A stretch of 64,000 nt of DNA from Castor canadensis (GCF_047511655.1 NC_133389.1:42256295-42320294); one strand, 5' to 3'; positions 46,173 to 58,190 are shown, counted from the first letter of the stretch. Translations and numbers: made by a program. Notes: generated by a model not told the origin, from the sequence alone.

Positions 46173-47844
46173 AAGTCTCACAAAATGCTGCTAACCTAAT
46201 CTTTGTTGGACCAATAATGTTTTTATTTGATATCAAATGGAAATGTAAAATATTTATTTGTCCTTGGGTAATTAAAATGGAATCTTTGTTGCATTAAATT
46301 AGTTATCTAGATATGTTTGAAGCAGTATTTCTCACTGGTGTATGTACTTAAAGATGATTGAAGTAGAAGTGACTGAGAGGTCTTAGAAATCAATAATGAA
46401 TCCATCTCAGAACACAGGAAGATTTTGCATTCCTGGACCCACTTTCACATCAGGAAAAGAAAGGAAAATTTATTTGCACAATTTTGATTTTATCTTGTGG
46501 TATTCCTTCTCCTCCTCCCTCTCTCCCTCTCTTTTCCTCTCCCCACGAACCCTCTCCCTCAAAGTTTTCTGGAGAAGTTTCCTGATCCAATACGCTTTTC
46601 CTTTATTACATCTTGACCTTCCCTTTCCACTTTCCCCACTTTCAGGTTTTTTTCTCAGCCCCTACCCTATCTTTTCCCTGCTCAATTATTTTAATAAGAA
46701 AAGCAATAGAGGATTTTCTTACCTTCATTTCCTGGAAGCCTGAGAGGGATTCACTCCAGAAGAAAGTAACTTTCAATGCTTCATTTTATACCTTGACTAT
46801 TTAATACAGAGAAAACGGAAAAACCCAGTAGAACAACTGCACTTTTCTATGTGTTTGTTTAATCCTAAAAGAGGTGGTGTAAACTGCTTACTGAAGGAGT
46901 TCCCTAAAATCAAAGGCACTAAATCTCACATATACGTCAGTGAGATCCAAGAGGGCTTACTTCAAATAAAAGTAAATTAAGTATGCCAGTGTATATCTTG
47001 GCATCAAAGAGATTTACTAATAAAGAGAACTTTATTAACTCTTTTTCTCTGGATGGAATTATGACTAATGTGAAAAGGTCAAATGCTTTATTAAATTATT
47101 ACCATCTTTCCTCCAGATGTAGGCTTTGCTTTTCGACATTACATAAACCAGTGGCAACATTTTGTTTAACAAAATGCTGAATACTCCATGTGGATTTCAT
47201 CAGGATTTTATATTTTTACATTAAATAAGCCTCAAGTCAGTATTCTTGTCATCTGCTTCCCCATTCCTGATTTGATCTCACTTACTGAACTTTTTTGGGT
47301 AGAACAACTTTTGGGGCATTGATAGGCTGCCACCTGACTCCTACGAGTAATTATTATAAGTACAAATATCAGATAATTCTGTATTAAAATAAAACTTAAT
47401 AATAAATGTTGAGGTTAATAACTTTGCCCAATATTAGAAATATAAAATATTACAATATTGAATATGTATCCCACAGAGAATTTGATTCTGTCCTTCTAGC
47501 TGAGTATCATTGTACTAAAAGATCAGCCTCCAAATAAAAATGTGAAGCAATTGAGAATTCTATTACCTTTCCGTATAGACAAGTATGAATCATATAACGT
47601 AGACTAAATGAAATGGAAGAGACCTTGGAAAGACATATGGCACCAACATTTAAATTGTCTAAGAATAGCGATAATTTATTCTTTTTAGGAGGGAAACCTA
47701 GAAATAATGTCTTTCCATGGTCTATGGAGTGATTTATCACGCTATGGCAGAATTCTTTAAGTTCAAGAAGGAATCTTAAAATTTTATGCTATTATAAATA
47801 CATTTCTGGGTTTAACATATTTGCGCATAAAACTTCTTTTCTAT
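46173..47844. other. Non-coding, no clear feature
   Basis: No gene. A 115-codon frame at 46396-46743 is Ser/Leu/Pro/Phe-rich from a C/T-rich stretch and is not considered real. Confidence 0.45.
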
Positions 47845-48010
47845 AGTTAGAATAATTTATTTAGGGCAGTTTCTCTCATATTAAATTGCTGGGTATGCAT
47901 TTGAAGCCTCATTGAAAATAGCCAAGTGCACATATAAAGGTCATACCAATTTACATTGCTACCAACAAGGTATGAGAAAACTCATCTCATTATATCCTTG
48001 ATATCCAGCC
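47845..48010 (-). mobile_element. Ancient L1M fragment (antisense)
   Basis: attgctgggtatgcatttgaag, taccaatttacattgctaccaacaaggtatgagaa and tccttgatatccagc are antisense ORF2-end phrases of old L1 elements. Confidence 0.6.
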
Positions 48011-48724
48011 AGCTCTCAATGTTTAAAAAATGCTTTGTGTAGAAGTAATCCAGCAGGTTACTAACGACTACTACTGGCATTGTTACCAAAGATCAGAAGT
48101 GCTGAACAAAAGCAAATAACCTATGTCCTCCTGCACCATTCGGATCTGTGTGATCTTTCACATATTAAAATTTATTTAATGAATCTTTCTTGATCAATTA
48201 GTATGTTCTAGGCTCTGTTTTACACTACAACACAAAAAGCAAAAGGGACTCATATGCATTGTTGTTCTTAAGCAGGTTAGTTATGATTGAACTATTTTTC
48301 TAAATAGCATATACAAACAGTTTAAAGCAAACTTCTTGATGCCTATTATAAATAATTCTATGCAAAGATCCTTTAAACTATGTCTGATGTTGGTGCTAAC
48401 TCTAAATCATTATTTCAACACCTATTTTTCCCTATGCTAGGCACTAACCTGAGAGATGTAAGGGGTGCAAAAAACATGGACGTTAATTATTCCTATCGGA
48501 GACAATCTCTATGAATCCCTAGTGTTTCTGCTCATTTTCTGAGCGGAGACACTGGCAGCTTCTGTCCTGGATCATCTTTTCCAGGATGTGTACATAGTGA
48601 AAAGCCTAAGAAACTGCATTCTAAGAAATTCTGACTCCCTCTGGTGCGGAGGGCAGTTTCTATACTATTCAGCATAATAAAGATAGTATCTACATCTGGG
48701 GGAAGAGGTAGGCCAGGTTTGCTT
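48011..48724. other. Non-coding, old repeat debris
   Basis: No gene. Near 48190 and 48410 there are weak matches to old mammalian repeats (tttccctatgctaggcactaacctgagag). Confidence 0.4.
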
Positions 48725-48810
48725 GATAAAAGATTTGTTTCCCTAATATAATAGTGGTTACATAATGATAAAAAAGATTTGCTTCCCTAATATAATAGTG
48801 GTTACATAAT
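48725..48810. repeat. Recent 42/44-bp tandem duplication
   Basis: A 42-bp unit starting gataaaagatttgtttccct (48725-48766) is followed by a 44-bp copy (48767-48810) that differs by one substitution and two extra A. A truncated third start (gataaagataaag) follows. Confidence 0.9.
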
Positions 48811-49449
48811 GATAAAGATAAAGAAAACCAGGAAAATGGGAGACAGTGGCTGAAGAGAAATCTTTCAATAAATACCTTTCATGCATTTCTGGAACAATGT
48901 AAACTTAGTATTACAAAAAAAAAAATGAATTCAAAAACAAATTTTAAAACGTTTGGTTCTTAGCTATAACACAAGTCCACTTTGTGTGTGGCAACCACCT
49001 GGGCTACTCTGTGTCATCCCATGGGACTGGGAGGCAAGAGAAATTGATGTGACCATGAAGTTTATGCTGCATGAAGTACTAAGAGCAGTCAATCTTTTGT
49101 CTCTGATCCAGGAGTCTCTTGTCTTTTTTCCAACATCCATAAAAGTGTGGTAGGCTAACTTGTTAGCTTGCAAATAGATAAAAATCTCAGATCTTTGCAG
49201 TTCTTGACAGTGCCAGTGAGAAATATACAATTTAATGAGGTTAAGAAATCCACCCAAAAAACCCACAATATAATTATTATAAAATACCCAAAATACCAAA
49301 AAGAAGACTAAATTGATTCTGACTAAAAAACAGTTTCATTTAGGCTGTAAAAGTTAAGCTCTGGAGATTTTTCAAGGTGCAAGAAATGAATTTGTTTGGA
49401 AAATGGAGAGCACAAAAGTGTTATAACTCTATTCCTATTTCTCTGACCA
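48811..49449. other. Non-coding, no clear feature
   Basis: No gene or nameable repeat. Confidence 0.45.
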
Positions 49450-50890
49450 TTCATTGCCAGTATTCTCTGTTCTCCCCCGTAATCCTTAAGTTTTGTATTC
49501 CTCAAGATTCTGTCATTTGCTCCACTTCTCTTTGCAATCTCTGTCTTTTTTTCTCAGGAAATTGTGTCTACTCCTAAGACTTTGGCTACCAAATATGCAT
49601 TTCTATCCCTAATTTCTTTCCCAATCCAGCACCTTGTTTATTTCACACTTGTCTAGTTCATACTTTTTCACAGGTGACTCAGATTTAACAAGTCCAAGTT
49701 GAACCAGTTCTTGCTCTTTCCCCCAACATACTGACTAGTCTCTTCTTTCTCCTAAATGTTAACAGAAAAATCATTCTCAGGACCCCAAACAACCAATCCA
49801 TCAGAGATTCTCATTGCTAGGCAGGCCTGCCAAAAGAACAAAGCCATTTTAATAGTGTTGGCCCATGAGATAAGCTATGCTGCTGGAATCTACTAAGTAT
49901 TGAGACTGTCAATGAAATCTACACTTGCCTAGAAGTCATCTTGTTCCTTCAAGGTGACTTTGCTTTATTGTCACTCTGATTTTATCATGGATTGACTCGT
50001 TCAATGTTATTGTTTGTTTCGAATTTCTTATAATCGGCCCTATGTACTAATTACATGTCCACTAATTGGATTTTACAGTTAGATTTGCTTATTGTTCAAC
50101 AGACCCATGACCATTTTTGAAGAATTGCTTTACTCGTGACATGAATTTAACAAACCAAGTTCTAAGGATTTTGTTCCCTTAATAAATATCTAAGATCTAA
50201 TCCCTTATTTCCACCTTTGGGAGTATGTTGTTCTGATTAAACACTTGATTATCGAACACCAGTTTCTTCTCCTGTCCCTTGCTTGTTTTCTGCCTTTTTA
50301 GACCGAATCTCTTCAAATCTATTTTAAATGCTCTTTCCTAAATTCAAACCTGATTTTGTCAATTTTCTATTTACTATACTCCAGTAGCAGTCATCACTTA
50401 CCATCACTTACCCTGTAGATGATCTATTATAGTCCCTGTAAGATAAAAGTGAAATTCCTTCACAGGACAAATCTGTCTGTGAGCTAAATCCTGTCTAACT
50501 CTCCACTCACCTCAGCCACTCCCTACCTCAAATCTCAAGACACAGCAAAACAAGACTGATTATAATTCCTCTCACGCTTCTGGCCTTGATGCTATTTCTC
50601 ACATAGTCCTTTGATAGTCCTCTCCCCAGTCCCTGTCTTCACCTGGACCCTTTTATTATAGTAGGCTTCTGTAGTGGTCATCACCTCAAAGGAGTTTGTG
50701 TTGCTCTCCTGCAAACTCTTGCCAGGGAGGAGGCTCCCTTTGTAGTCCTAAAACACCACCATCTGTCTCTAACCTTACGGTACTAGATTGTAATTACAGT
50801 GTTTCTAGCTCTCCCAAGAAAGCATCTTTCTGTCTATACTGGCTTGAATGGTGCCTGGCACATGAGTATTCAATAAAAATTTATTGAATG
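49450..50890 (+). mobile_element. LINE-2 fossil, long 3' portion
   Basis: C/T-rich plus strand with L2 phrases in order: catactttttcacaggtgactcagatttaacaagtccaag, tagtccctgtaagataaaagtgaaattccttcac, ctaactctccactcacctcagcc, and the 3' end gaatggtgcctggcacatgagtattcaataaaaatttattgaatga. Single-copy-like or unassigned sequence lies between about 49800 and 50380. No open frame remains. Confidence 0.65.
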
Positions 50891-51876
50891 AGTGGGCAGA
50901 TTGATAGAGGGATGAATGAAGAGTGGGTGATGAGCTATGGACATTAATATGCCAATTTGTTCAAAGTCATCTAAAATTCCAGAAAGGAATTTTTGAAAGG
51001 GCCTTAGTTACTGTGATGAACATGTCAACAGTAGAATAGATGTGGCTGGTGTTTCAACAAGTGTAAATACTTTCTTCTGTTAAACTCTGGATGAGTTAGA
51101 AATGTTATAAATAAACTGGAACATAATGAGTATTTTCAACTTGGTGTATTTATTTTATTAAGTAGTAAATGCAAAGCATTTATAATATTAGAGTGCAAAA
51201 GGTAAAAAGCAAAATTTCATATTATTATTTCATTATCTTTGTTTTCTTTTTGTAGTGAATTGATTTCCATTTGTATTATTAAAATATGTGACAAATGACT
51301 TAAGTTGGAAAAGGGCTGCTGGTACCAAGTTTACGAGTGTCTTTGGAATATGTGGTCATATAATGATAAAATATTTGGAAACTAGTAGATAGGACTTTAA
51401 GTCGACACTACAAATGAAATAGTGAAAAAATAAAGCTATTTTAATCACCTGGCTACAAAATTTAAGCTAGATAAATATATTGAAAAATAGAATTTGGGCG
51501 GGAGTTTGCTTGAGTTTCATCAGAACCTCCAATAGGACCTACGGAGAGTTTGCGTAATCACTCTAATGGCATCATCTTCCACTACATTAGCTGGAATAGT
51601 TTAGAGCAAAGTGAAACTCAATAGTCTCTGCCACCTATGTCTCTCCAGTGCCTATTTAAATGTCATGGGACTGTAAGGGTAGATCAGCTTAAGCTAGATA
51701 TCTCCTCATGGACATTTTATCTTTTAGTTAGATGTAATGGTGAGAATGAAAAAAATTAAAGGTACTTATTTATCTCTAATAGTAGTCAAGAAATAGAAAA
51801 TAAATGACAAACTCAACTCAGGACCATTTTGTGGAAGAAATATAAATGTAACCCTGGAACAGAGGCAAGAAAAATA
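50891..51876. other. Non-coding, no clear feature
   Basis: No gene or nameable repeat. Confidence 0.45.
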
Positions 51877-51916
51877 ATAATTCTCCTAATTGTATATATA
51901 CAATTAGGAGAATTAT
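51877..51916. repeat. Perfect 40-bp palindrome (AT-rich)
   Basis: Arm 1, ataattctcctaattgtata, is followed without spacer by its exact reverse complement. The next bases repeat gagaattat and then form a shorter (ta)n-centred palindrome (gaatatatatatattc, about 51928-51943). It can extrude a cruciform. Confidence 0.95.
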
Positions 51917-51960
51917 GAGAATTATGAGAATATATATATATTCATATTTCTCTACTCCTA

Positions 51961-52292
51961 CTTTTTTTTTTTTTGCTGGTCCTGAGGTTTGAATTCAGGG
52001 CTTCATGCTTGTGGGCTGGCACTCTGTCACTTGATCCATGCCTCCATTCCTTTTGCTCTGATTATCTTGGAGATAGGGTCCCACTTTTGTTCAGGCTGGC
52101 CTGCATTGTGACCCTCCTATTTTATGCTTCTAGCCATAGCTGGGACAACAGGTACCTGCCACTGTGCCCTGCTATTGGTTGAGATGGGTGGGTCTCATGA
52201 ACTTTTTGCTTAGGGTGTGGCCTCAAACTTCGGTTCTCCTCATCTCAGTCTCCCAAGTACTTAGGATTACAGGCATGAGCTACAGGTGAGAA
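51961..52292 (-). mobile_element. B1-B1-dID trimeric SINE (antisense)
   Basis: T15, then ID antisense (ggtttgaattcagggcttcatgc, tgtcacttgatccatgcc), then a first B1 antisense (ggagatagggtcccac, agctgggacaacaggtacctgcc), then a second B1 antisense (ggtctcatgaactttttgc, ttaggattacaggcatgagctac). Confidence 0.82.
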
Positions 52293-52562
52293 GCTCTTTC
52301 TTGATTTTTCATGGTCCTTTACTATATACTCCTGTATTTTGTCTGGTAATTTTCTTGTTAAGTTTGGCTTCCCCAAATACCTTCATTTGTTAAACCTTAT
52401 TCTTCTACTTAAAGGTGTTCTTATTAAAGATAGGAAGAATTTATTCAGATTCATGGATCTCATTAAATACTCTTGCCCCTTCATGAATCATATGGACTAA
52501 ATGCTAACTACATTTAACTTTTTACTGGCTAATAGTTGTTCACAATGGGAGGGAGGAAGATG

Positions 52563-52636
52563 TACTGGGGAATCTAACCCAGAGCCTCAAGTATGCAAAG
52601 CTATACTCTGTCACTGAGTTACATCTACAACCCCAA
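52563..52636 (-). mobile_element. ID SINE (antisense, diverged)
   Basis: tactggggaatctaacccagagcctcaagtatgcaaagctatactctgtcactgagttacatctacaacccc is antisense ID lacking a clear tail. Confidence 0.65.
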
Positions 52637-52689
52637 CTTAATCAACTGTTTCAAAAAGTGTTTTGTCTAATTATGTAAAAATGAAAAAT

Positions 52690-53110
52690 AATGTGAACTC
52701 CTCAGTTTTCAAGCAGTAGACACGAAAATTCATACACTCCTGGAAAGTACATTGTCAGTATGCATCAAAAACCTTAAAAAATGTTCATATATTCTAATAC
52801 AGAATTCCCCATGTAGAAACTTCTATTAAGGGGGAAAAATCATGACTATCCCCAAAGAGTTACCCAGAATAATCATAAAAGTATTATTAATATTAGAAAA
52901 ATTATAAACAATAAAATGTCAAATTATAAAGAATTAGATAAATTATAGTATGTACACATGATAAAATATAATAGTCATTTTTAAAAATCACATTTTGGGG
53001 TACACAGCAACATGGGAAAATGTTCACAATAAATTGTTAAGTAAGAAAGATGGGCTACAAGCTTATGTTATGGTTTGATCTAAATTAAATAGATATACAA
53101 ATAATATATA
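52690..53110 (+). mobile_element. Ancient L1M fragment (ORF2 3' end)
   Basis: gaattagataaattatagtatgtacacatgataaaatataatag, cagcaacatgggaaaatgttcacaataaattgttaagtaagaaag follow the old L1 ORF2 tail, with many deletions. Confidence 0.6.
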
Positions 53111-53149
53111 CAAAAAGTAGACTATAATGAGAGTCAACAATTTCAAAAT

Positions 53150-53740
53150 ATATTACATCTGTGCAGGCAGAGGATGTAACAATGTGTACTGAAAGCTGTT
53201 GAATAATGAGGGGTATGAGGGAAGGGGTAAGGGAGGTTAAAGAAGGGGTTGAACTGACCAAAGTAAAGTATACTCATAGAGGGAATATTTTGAGAAACCT
53301 CTTTGAACATTGACTTTGGAATTAATAACAAAAGACAGAACTGTAAAATAGGTACAGTGTGGGGAGGTACTTATGGGACAGTGAATGGAGGAGATAAAGG
53401 TGAGGGTATATGGTTGATGGACTTCACAAACATATATGAAATAGAACAATGAAACTTCTTGCAATTACTGTAAGTGGGACAGGGAGGGCATTGTGGGGGG
53501 TGGATGTTGGTAGGGACCATCTAACCAATGTACAATGTAAGCCTATTTGGAATAGTCACAATGGATCCCCCCTATACAATGAATGTAGCCTAACAAAAAT
53601 GAAAAAATTAGAATATATATCAAATATGAACAGTGATAAAGAGCTACCTCAGAGTGATGGGATAATTTTTAAATTTTATAAAACAACATTAAAAATACTA
53701 TGTTGACCCCCAGAAACATAAAAATAAAATAAAAATAAAA
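53150..53740 (+). mobile_element. L1 3' UTR-like sequence (sense)
   Basis: G-rich segments (gaggggtatgagggaaggggtaaggg; acagggagggcattgtgggggg) and atatatgaaatagaacaatgaaacttcttg parallel the sense L1 3' UTR at 43480-43935. Ends in an A-rich (aaaataaaat)n tail. An 85-codon frame here is chance. Confidence 0.55.
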
Positions 53741-54727
53741 ATACTGTTGGAGAAATTTTGCATTTGCTTTTGAGTTGGGAATAAGGCATAAACCCTTTAA
53801 GATGTGGGTTTGGGAATGAGCAGGGAAACTAATGGAAAAAGTAATTGTGATCTCAAGTAATTCTAAGTAAATTAATGTGACAACCCTTAGTCTTCATAGA
53901 CCAAAACCTGAACAGTGAAAAATGACAGGTCAGGGAGTAGAAATGTGCCCAGTTTGCACAGGCGTAGACAGGTGTCTGAGAGAAGAGCCTAGCACAGCCT
54001 CAGCCTTCCTTATCTTTCTCTCGTCACCACTTACTGCAAAAGGAAAACCTGTAGTATGGCCTGTCTTTAGAGGAATTGTCAACAGGGAGCTAAAATCTCA
54101 TTATCTTTCCAGGGAGAGGCTCCAAGAGCCTCACACACACACACAAATAGGATGTTTTTCTGACACTAAAACTTCTTTGAAGCTTCAAGTTACATGAACA
54201 ACACACTTTACGCATCATGGGAAGATTTAGAACACTAATAAATGTTTAGTAATATGACTTATTATTTTGGCACTAACAAAAGCAAAACAAAGTGTTTCCT
54301 ACCTATGCTTGTCACATTACATGGATATATTCATTGAGAAAATCTAAATTATGTCATGAACCATAGACTCTTCTAAGTGGAAACAACCTTAGCTTATCGA
54401 GTTCACAAGGGATATAGTCAACTAAGCTTTTTCCTCTAACCAATACGTCTAAGTTTATTATCAAAAACAATTTATTAACACAAGTACAATGAAAAAGTAG
54501 TGAATACTTAATAGTTCTGCTTTATTTTGTAGAGGATTTATTGAAACTGCAGAACTGTATAGATAACCTCTGAGGAACTATAAATATTTAATGGATAAAA
54601 GGAACTATTATTTTAAACAGTATTTTTAAATGGTAGGCTGTGACCCGTATGGATCAGGAAATTAAGTTAGTGAATCATGGCTGGTGTTAAAAAAATTAAA
54701 CATAAAAGAATAGATTATAAGATCAAG
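53741..54727. other. Non-coding, no clear feature
   Basis: No gene. A 91-codon frame at 53922-54197 has no recognisable homology. Confidence 0.4.
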
Positions 54728-54815
54728 ATGGGGCTAGGAGTGTGGCTCAGTGGTCATTTGTCTAGCATGATCAAGGCCTCTGGGATAAATCCTCAGCACT
54801 GAAAAAACGAAACAA
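54728..54815 (+). mobile_element. ID SINE
   Basis: gatggggctaggagtgtggctcagtggtcatttg (A box) ... ctctgggataaatcctcagcactg (altered B box) and an A-rich tail. Confidence 0.82.
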
Positions 54816-55087
54816 GTCAGAAGTCAGGATGCAACATACATATATATACACAAAGTAAGGATTAATTTGTACAATCCACAAAATTTTGTTTCACTTATGT
54901 ATGTATCTGCGTACGGGCACACAGCATGATATGTATTTTTAAATGGAGACTTCACGTGTATTGTTTTGAAAGCACCATGTTCCTATGATATCCAATTTGA
55001 AACTTGTGATTTTTTTTTCCTTAATAGTCCTCTATTGGCACTGTAATATCTACCTTATCCAGTGATCTCCTTAGGAAAGGCATGTCC

Positions 55088-55185
55088 TAGGACTAGGAAC
55101 GTGGCTCAAATGGAGTGCCTGCACGGCAAGATGAGGCCCTGAGTGCAAATGCAAGAATCAGGAAAAAAAGAAAAGAAAGGAAGCA
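55088..55185 (+). mobile_element. ID SINE
   Basis: taggactaggaacgtggctcaaatggagtgcctgcacggcaagatgaggccctgagtgcaaatgcaag, with an (aaag)n tail. Confidence 0.78.
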
Positions 55186-55279
55186 TGTATCAAAATCAAG
55201 AAAGGGACAAATGACAAAGTAAATTTCCAAAGGCGTCCATATGGGATATGTTTCCTTATGGTACTATACACACTATAGA

Positions 55280-56230
55280 TATACACATTTACCAATATAC
55301 GCAATGCCTACTATATTCTAAATGCTAGAGAGGCTAAGATAAAGCATGCCCTTTGGAGTAGTAAAGCCTAGCGAGGGAGACCACAAATAAGTTAACAAGC
55401 AATAAATATGATAACAATTTCAGTAAGTGTTGCTACTACTAGTCAAGAAACATAATCTCTAGTATGAGGATAAGATCTTGATTTCAGTGACACATTTTTA
55501 GATGAATTAAAAAGAAATGAGGACCAATCTGATAGGAAATATTGTCTATATGTAATTGGAACTGAAAATCTTGAAAATATCTAGACTTGATGAACTGTTT
55601 ATAATGAAGAGATACAGTGAAATAATACAGGGTGAGAAGATGACTCAGTCCACTGATTACTCAATTCAAAAAACATTAATTGAGTACTTTCCCTGTGCCA
55701 GGCATGTTAACAGAAGCTGGAGAAACAATGATGAGTAAAATACACAGCTAACTGATGTCTCGTTGGGATAGTTAACATGAAAACAGATAATAAATCACAG
55801 TGTGATGAGCACTGATAAAGAGGTTTTTGCCAGGTGCAATAGGGTCACAGAAAGAGGAATCTTCTTGGAGGAGATAGCATGTCACAAAACGCAAGAAGTT
55901 GGAGCTAGAATAAGCATTTCACAGCAAGAAAAAAGGAGAAAGACATTCTAAGTCAAGAGAACAACAGCTGCAAGGATATGTATCAACATGGCACACTGAG
56001 CCATTCTGAGATGGTGGGACTACAGGACCACAGAGTGTCAGAAGGTAGGTATGACGCTGTGCTTGTAGACTTAGTCACATAAGGGAAGAACCTTTAAGGT
56101 CATGCAATGGACTTTACACTCTATCCCCCAGACAATGAAGAAACAGATACTGTTCAAGATTTGGGCAGGGAGTGACTTTTAGGTTAACTCTGATGATAGC
56201 ATTAAAAATTAAATGAAAGGAACCTGAAAC
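55280..56230 (+). repeat. Old interspersed repeat, family unassigned (long copy)
   Basis: Runs from tgcctactatattctaaatgctagagaggc through gagtactttccctgtgccaggcatg, gagaacaacagctgcaaggatatg, taaggtcatgcaatggactttacactc to gggagtgacttttaggttaac. The order is shared with 29340-29790. Non-coding. Confidence 0.5.
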
Positions 56231-56710
56231 TCGAGAAAACCACCAGGACTGTGAACTTTGAGTAACACTGACTGCTAGCATATAATTTGTCACTGATATG
56301 AGAAAAAACAACATGTAATATTTTTATCTTGCAAAGCTGATAATGCAGAGAATTAACAAATTACATATGTACAAACAGTAGACTCACAGGAAGCTGGGAC
56401 ACATCCGTTGTGTAAATTCCACAGTATCATATGTCTGATTCACCTTTGGGCTTATTAACCACTTTAGATTCTTCAGCGTATAAACAGTCATTATGGCCAT
56501 TGCCTTGATGGGCCAGGAAGAAGGCTGGTTCACTGTGAAATAGGTAATTTTAATTTGGAGCGTGAACTCCTACAGCCAGGTTTCCCTTTTGAGGAATGTT
56601 CCTCTAATGTGTCTGACATAGCTATCCTTCCAAAATCTAATCATTTCCTTACAACTCAGTCTGTCTTTTCATCTTTACCTCTTCGAAGTCAAAAGTTCTT
56701 TTAATAATAC
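56231..56710. other. Non-coding, no clear feature
   Basis: No gene or nameable repeat. Confidence 0.45.
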
Positions 56711-57112
56711 AGGTCAGACATCTCTAATCTAAAAATTCCAAATTAGAAATATTTTTAAATCTGAAACTTTTTGAGCACTGACAGGACACCACAAGTAGAA
56801 AATTCCATCACTGACCTCATATGACAGATCATAGTCAAAACACAGGCACACTAAAAGTCATGTGTAAAATTACCTTTGGGGGCTGGGAATGCAGATCAGT
56901 GGTACAGTATACGCTTAACATGCCCAAAGCCCTGGGTTCAATCCCTAGCACCAAAAAAAAAAAAAAAAAAAAATTACCTTTAGGTCATGTGTTTAAGGTC
57001 TGGGTCCCATGCAAGATACCTCATTAGGTATATGTAAATATTCTAAAGTTAAAAAAAAAAAGCTAAGACCCAGATCATTCTGGTCTCAAGTATTTCAGAT
57101 AGGGATACTTTA
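56711..57112 (-). repeat. Tigger-like (TcMar) element, split by ID SINE
   Basis: Left end aggtcagacatctctaatctaaaaattccaaatt and right end tctggtctcaagtatttcagatagggatact are inverted-repeat-like. Between them, gtctgggtcccatgcaagatacctcattaggtatatgtaaatattc matches a common mammalian Tigger-type element. The ID at 56878-56969 is inserted within it. Confidence 0.65.
56878..56969 (+). mobile_element. ID SINE with 12-bp target-site duplication
   Basis: gggggctgggaatgcagatcagtggtacag ... gccctgggttcaatccctagcacc plus poly(A). Flanked by aaaattaccttt at 56866-56877 and 56970-56981. Confidence 0.9.
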
Positions 57113-57200
57113 TTCTCTAACAGTAAATTACTTCCTGTGTATCAGATATTATTCTAAATGCTCACTAATCAAACCCAGGTGACTGGACTATGGAGTCAGT

Positions 57201-57498
57201 ATTTTTTAAAAAATTTTTTTATTGTTGTGTTGGATGGGGGTACATTGTGGCATTTACAAAGGTTCTTACAATATATCAAATATATCATAATGGAATTCAC
57301 CCCCTCTAACATTCTCCTTTTACCCTCTCTCCCCCCATTCCTGGAATAGTTTCAGCTGATATCCATTTTTCCAGTGCACACAGTCTTGCACTATATTCAC
57401 CCTCCCACACCCTTTCCTCATCTCCTCTTCCCTCCTGGTATCAACAACCTCCCACCCTACACCCTGTCCCAAGCAGGACCTGTTCTGCCCTCCTGTTT
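57201..57498 (-). mobile_element. L1 3' UTR insertion (antisense, 5'-truncated)
   Basis: T-rich tail, then ggatgggggtacattgtggcatttacaaaggttcttac, ccattcctggaatagtttcagctga and agcaggacctgttctgccctcctgtt. It breaks off after tgttt and is bounded by ggagtcagt (57192-57200) and ggagacagt (57499-57507). Confidence 0.8.
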
Positions 57499-57507
57499 GG
57501 AGACAGT

Positions 57508-57705
57508 ACTTTTTTTTTTTTTTTTGCAGTACTGGAGTTTGAACTCAGGGCCTACACCATGAGCCACTCCACCAGTCCTTTTATTGTCATGGGTTTTTTT
57601 TCGAGATAGGGACTCACGAACTATTTGCCCAGGCTAGCTTTTAACTCCTGATGTCTGTCTCCTGAACAGCTAGGATTACAGGAGTAAGCCACTAGCACCT
57701 GGCAA
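57508..57705 (-). mobile_element. B1-dID composite SINE (antisense)
   Basis: T16, ID antisense (gcagtactggagtttgaactcag, gagccactccaccagtcc), then B1 antisense (tttttcgagatagggac, tgcccaggctagcttttaactcc, ggattacaggagtaagccac). The target-like motif ggagtcagt recurs immediately right at 57706-57714. Confidence 0.85.
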
Positions 57706-57871
57706 GGAGTCAGTGTTTTTTTAATGACAGAATATGCTGCCTCCCAGAAATCTCCGTTTCATAAAGGTGCTCAGCAGAAACAAGGGACCAGGACATTAAG
57801 TTTTGCCTTACAGAAAACTTTGCTTAGATGTTCTTTTTTCATAAACAGTAAAATTCTGTATGTTTCACTAG

Positions 57872-58190
57872 TTATGTTAGTTAGCTTTCCACTACTATAA
57901 TGAATATCTGAGACAAACAATGTGTAGTTGACTCACAGTTTAGGAGATTCGTTTGCTTTTGGGCTTGTGGTAAGGCACACAGCATGGCAGGAATGCATGG
58001 TGTAACCAAACTAAAGGAAAAAAGAGAGGGTTCTACTCCCCCTTCAAGAGCACACTCCCAATACCTAAAGACCTCCCATTAGGCCCCACCTCTTAAAGTT
58101 TCCTCCTCTCCCAATAGCAACCCTGAGGAACAAGCCTTTAACACATGAGCTTTGGGGGGTAACATTTAAGATTTAATCATAGCATCCCAA
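57872..58190 (-). repeat. Old interspersed repeat, family unassigned
   Basis: gttagttagctttccactactataatgaatatctgagacaaac, ctcacagtttaggag, caggccccacctcttaaagtttcc-type block and aacacatgagctttggggggtaacattt. This is a common mammalian repeat pattern (MaLR/LTR-like), but the exact name is not assigned. Confidence 0.5.

Noticed and set aside
46396-46743. 115-codon plus-strand frame
   Set aside because: Ser/Leu/Pro/Phe-rich from a C/T-rich stretch, no start context or domain.
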